Of a stretch of DNA of 6,687 nucleotides, positions 5,493 through 6,687 are shown in pieces (within the stretch, counting starts at the first letter, position 1; each line of letters begins with the position of its first letter). Position numbers and translations under genes: made by a program. The notes beneath the pieces are model-generated. The model made no database searches and was not told where the DNA came from. It was given only the letters and a program-made list of their open reading frames with translations. The DNA is taken from contig JAUHZL010000171.1 in NCBI GenBank assembly GCA_030425945.1, positions 1-6,687 of the forward strand. Direction: 5' to 3'. The DNA is from Alphaproteobacteria bacterium. Its GTDB lineage: Bacteria; Pseudomonadota; Alphaproteobacteria; Rhodobacterales; Rhodobacteraceae.

Positions 5493-6308
5493 GGGACCCA
5501 GCTTGTGATGGACCTCTTCTAGGTCGATGGCGCGCACCGGGAACTTGTTCGACGGATCGTCGATGTCGTAGCCGAAGACCTCGAAATCCTTGTGGTACAT
5601 CTCGCGGACGAGGTGCAGCGACAGGTCGTCGAAATAGGCCTCGACCGGGTGCGCGCGTTTCGGGCCGTGGCCCTCGCTCTCGTTGAAGCGGGGGATGTCG
5701 TCCAGGAGCACCGGGTTGCGCAGCGGCACGCGGTCCAGCACCACCTGCATCCCCTCGTTGAACCGCTCGGTGAAGAAGATGTGGTCATAGCGCCCGCCGC
5801 CGTGGATCAGCGTCGAGACATGGCCCGCCATCGGCGACCAGTGGATGTCCGGGTCCATCGGGCGGCGGAAGCGGATGGTGTCGCGGGCAAACAGCAGGAA
5901 GCGCCGGAAGCTGGCGACCTGGTCGAAGTCGAAATCGTCCTCCGGGCTGCCGACCTCGATCCCGTAGGTCCGCGCCAGTTGCGGCACGAGATTGCCCCGG
6001 TAGCGCCGCCCGTTGCGCTGGATCCCCGCGATCTTGTCGAAGAAGGCCGACAGGATGCGCGTGTAGGGGTTGCGCACGCAGGTGAAGGTATAGGCCGCCT
6101 GACCGGTCACCACGCGCCGGATCGCGGCCTGGCTGTCGTCCTGCCCCCATTTGTGCAGGCCCGCCGTCGAGTCGTGGATGTCCCCGTCGAAGAACCGCCC
6201 GTGATCGCCGTAGAACATGATCTGCCCGATGGTCGAGCAGGCGCATTTCGGGACGACGCGATAGACGAGGCTCTCGCTCTCGGTCATCCAGGTGCCGGGG
6301 AAGGTCAT
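5478..6308 (-). CDS. Sulfotransferase family 2 (PAPS-dependent) protein
   Basis: This 276-residue protein resembles the carbohydrate sulfotransferase (Sulfotransfer_2-like) family, which moves sulfate from PAPS to a sugar hydroxyl. The 5'-phosphosulfate loop is VVPKCACSTIGQ (18-29), with the family's PK-x-x-(C/G)-(S/T) pattern. The 3'-phosphate-binding segment is CVRNPYTRILSAFFDK (77-92), including R79 and S87. No membrane anchor or signal peptide is seen, so it is probably cytoplasmic, unlike the Golgi type II membrane enzymes of animals. The start at 6308 is supported by GAGG (6319-6316) 7 nt upstream; an internal ATG at 6287 lacks one. The gene is divergent from a GT14-like glycosyltransferase across 146 bp, which suggests that its acceptor is a surface or secreted glycan. 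It is convergent with the dehydrogenase, only 24 bp apart. The acceptor is unknown. Confidence 0.88.
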   Translation of the reverse strand: MTFPGTWMTESESLVYRVVPKCACSTIGQIMFYGDHGRFFDGDIHDSTAGLHKWGQDDSQAAIRRVVTGQAAYTFTCVRNPYTRILSAFFDKIAGIQRNGRRYRGNLVPQLARTYGIEVGSPEDDFDFDQVASFRRFLLFARDTIRFRRPMDPDIHWSPMAGHVSTLIHGGGRYDHIFFTERFNEGMQVVLDRVPLRNPVLLDDIPRFNESEGHGPKRAHPVEAYFDDLSLHLVREMYHKDFEVFGYDIDDPSNKFPVRAIDLEEVHHKLGPNAPD

Positions 6309-6454
6309 TCGTCAGCCTCGCACGCGATCCGGGGCCGCTTGCATTGACGGCCCGACTTTGCGAGCAAAAGAGCAAGAAAACCGGCAAGGCGCAACGCGGC
6401 GCGGCAACAGTGCCGGGTCCCGCCCCCGGGGAGAGGCCGAGCCGGACGCCCGAG
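6309..6454. other. Divergent intergenic region, sulfotransferase/GT14
   Basis: This 146-bp region must hold the promoters of both flanking genes, but no convincing -35/-10 pair is visible. TTGACG at 6344-6349 could be a plus-strand -35, but the bases 17 bp further on are only A-rich (around 6367) and not a good -10. A small dyad, TTTGC-GA-GCAAA, lies at 6357-6368, followed by an A-rich stretch (to about 6380) with repeated GAGCAA units. It is the least GC-rich part of the region and a plausible regulator site; nothing more can be claimed. Confidence 0.3.
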
Positions 6455-6687
6455 ATGACCCGTATCGCCTTCCTCCTGCTCTGTCACAAGGACCCGGACG
6501 CGGTCCTCGCGCAGGCGCGGCGGCTGACCGCCTCGGGCGATGCGCTGGTCATCCATTTCGACGCCAACGCGCCGGAGGCCGCGTTCCAGCAGGTCCGGAC
6601 CGGGGCCGCCGACCTGCCGAACGTGCGTCTCGCGCCGCGCCGGGTGCGCTGCGGCTGGGGCGAGTGGAGCCTCGTCGAGGCCTCGCT
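6455..6687 (+). CDS. GT14 (Core-2/I-branching-like) glycosyltransferase, N-terminal fragment
   Basis: This gene is cut by the window edge; 77 codons are present. It starts MTRIAFLLLCHKDPDAVLAQ, then ALVIHFDANAP (about residues 31-41), and ends in VRCGWGEWSLVEAS. The pattern of an initial hydrophobic strand with CHKDP, an IHFDA strand and an R/K-x-x-C/V-x-WGEWSLV segment matches the start of bacterial Branch-domain (GT14, beta-1,6-N-acetylglucosaminyltransferase-like) proteins, which in Rhodobacterales can be long proteins with extra C-terminal domains of unknown function. The C-terminus and catalytic region are not in the window. The ATG at 6455 has only a poor Shine-Dalgarno (GGAC close by; GGGGAGAGG is about 18 nt away). 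A GTG at 6410 in the same frame is an alternative but would add 15 Pro/Arg-rich residues before the conserved start. It is divergent from the sulfotransferase. Confidence 0.75.
   Translation, partial: MTRIAFLLLCHKDPDAVLAQARRLTASGDALVIHFDANAPEAAFQQVRTGAADLPNVRLAPRRVRCGWGEWSLVEAS

Noticed and set aside
5592..6347. A 251-codon plus-strand frame opposite the sulfotransferase gene
   Set aside because: The minus strand encodes conserved PAPS-binding motifs. The plus-strand product is Val/Asp/Arg/His-rich with no motif.
6410..6454. A GTG start for the GT14-like gene
   Set aside because: It lacks a Shine-Dalgarno and adds a Pro/Arg-rich stretch before the conserved first strand. It is kept only as a minor alternative.
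1..6687. Search for a defence, mobile or CRISPR-type system
   Set aside because: No repeat array, terminal inverted repeats, transposase, integrase, toxin-antitoxin pair or nuclease-helicase cluster was seen. The endonuclease III is a housekeeping repair enzyme.

Overview
The window is very GC-rich, densely coding DNA, with strong G/C preference at third codon positions in every gene. The proteins (an endonuclease III, a PfkB kinase beginning MTKRFDVVGIGNAMVDILAR, a LysR regulator beginning MNWDAVRFDW, and a sulfotransferase beside a GT14 glycosyltransferase) resemble those of marine or soil Rhodobacterales (Alphaproteobacteria). That assignment rests on recalled protein similarity, not a search. 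It looks like ordinary chromosome: no tRNA, rRNA, CRISPR array, insertion sequence, integrase or phage gene was seen, and no gap between genes exceeds about 150 bp.

Layout. (1) 1-264, minus strand: the N-terminal part of an acidic, Asp/Thr/Gly-rich protein of unknown function that runs off the left edge. (2) 389-3489, plus strand: nth (endonuclease III), a PfkB-family adenosine-kinase-like sugar kinase overlapping it by an ATGA, then, after an 84-bp gap, a Tat-exported metallophosphoesterase of the 5'-nucleotidase superfamily. (3) 3452-5453: a minus-strand LysR-type regulator, convergent with the phosphoesterase and overlapping its 3' end by 38 bp. It is divergent from a plus-strand zinc-free medium-chain dehydrogenase/quinone-reductase-like enzyme. 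The 100-bp region between them holds several dyads and a direct repeat. (4) 5478-6687: a minus-strand PAPS-dependent sulfotransferase, convergent with the dehydrogenase across a GC-rich hairpin, and divergent from the start of a GT14 (Core-2/I-branching-like) glycosyltransferase that runs off the right edge.

How the genes may work together. nth and the kinase look translationally coupled. The LysR protein probably controls the dehydrogenase and itself from the shared intergenic region. The sulfotransferase and GT14 enzyme plausibly build and sulfate a surface or exported glycan. The phosphoesterase may act on phosphorylated compounds in the periplasm, but its C-terminal domain lacks the usual nucleotide-binding motifs.

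No new multi-gene system is evident. The points most worth a second look are a long mRNA hairpin that would pair the nth start codon, the promoter/operator architecture of the apparently leaderless lysR, the divergent substrate domain of the phosphoesterase, and the sulfotransferase/GT14 pair.
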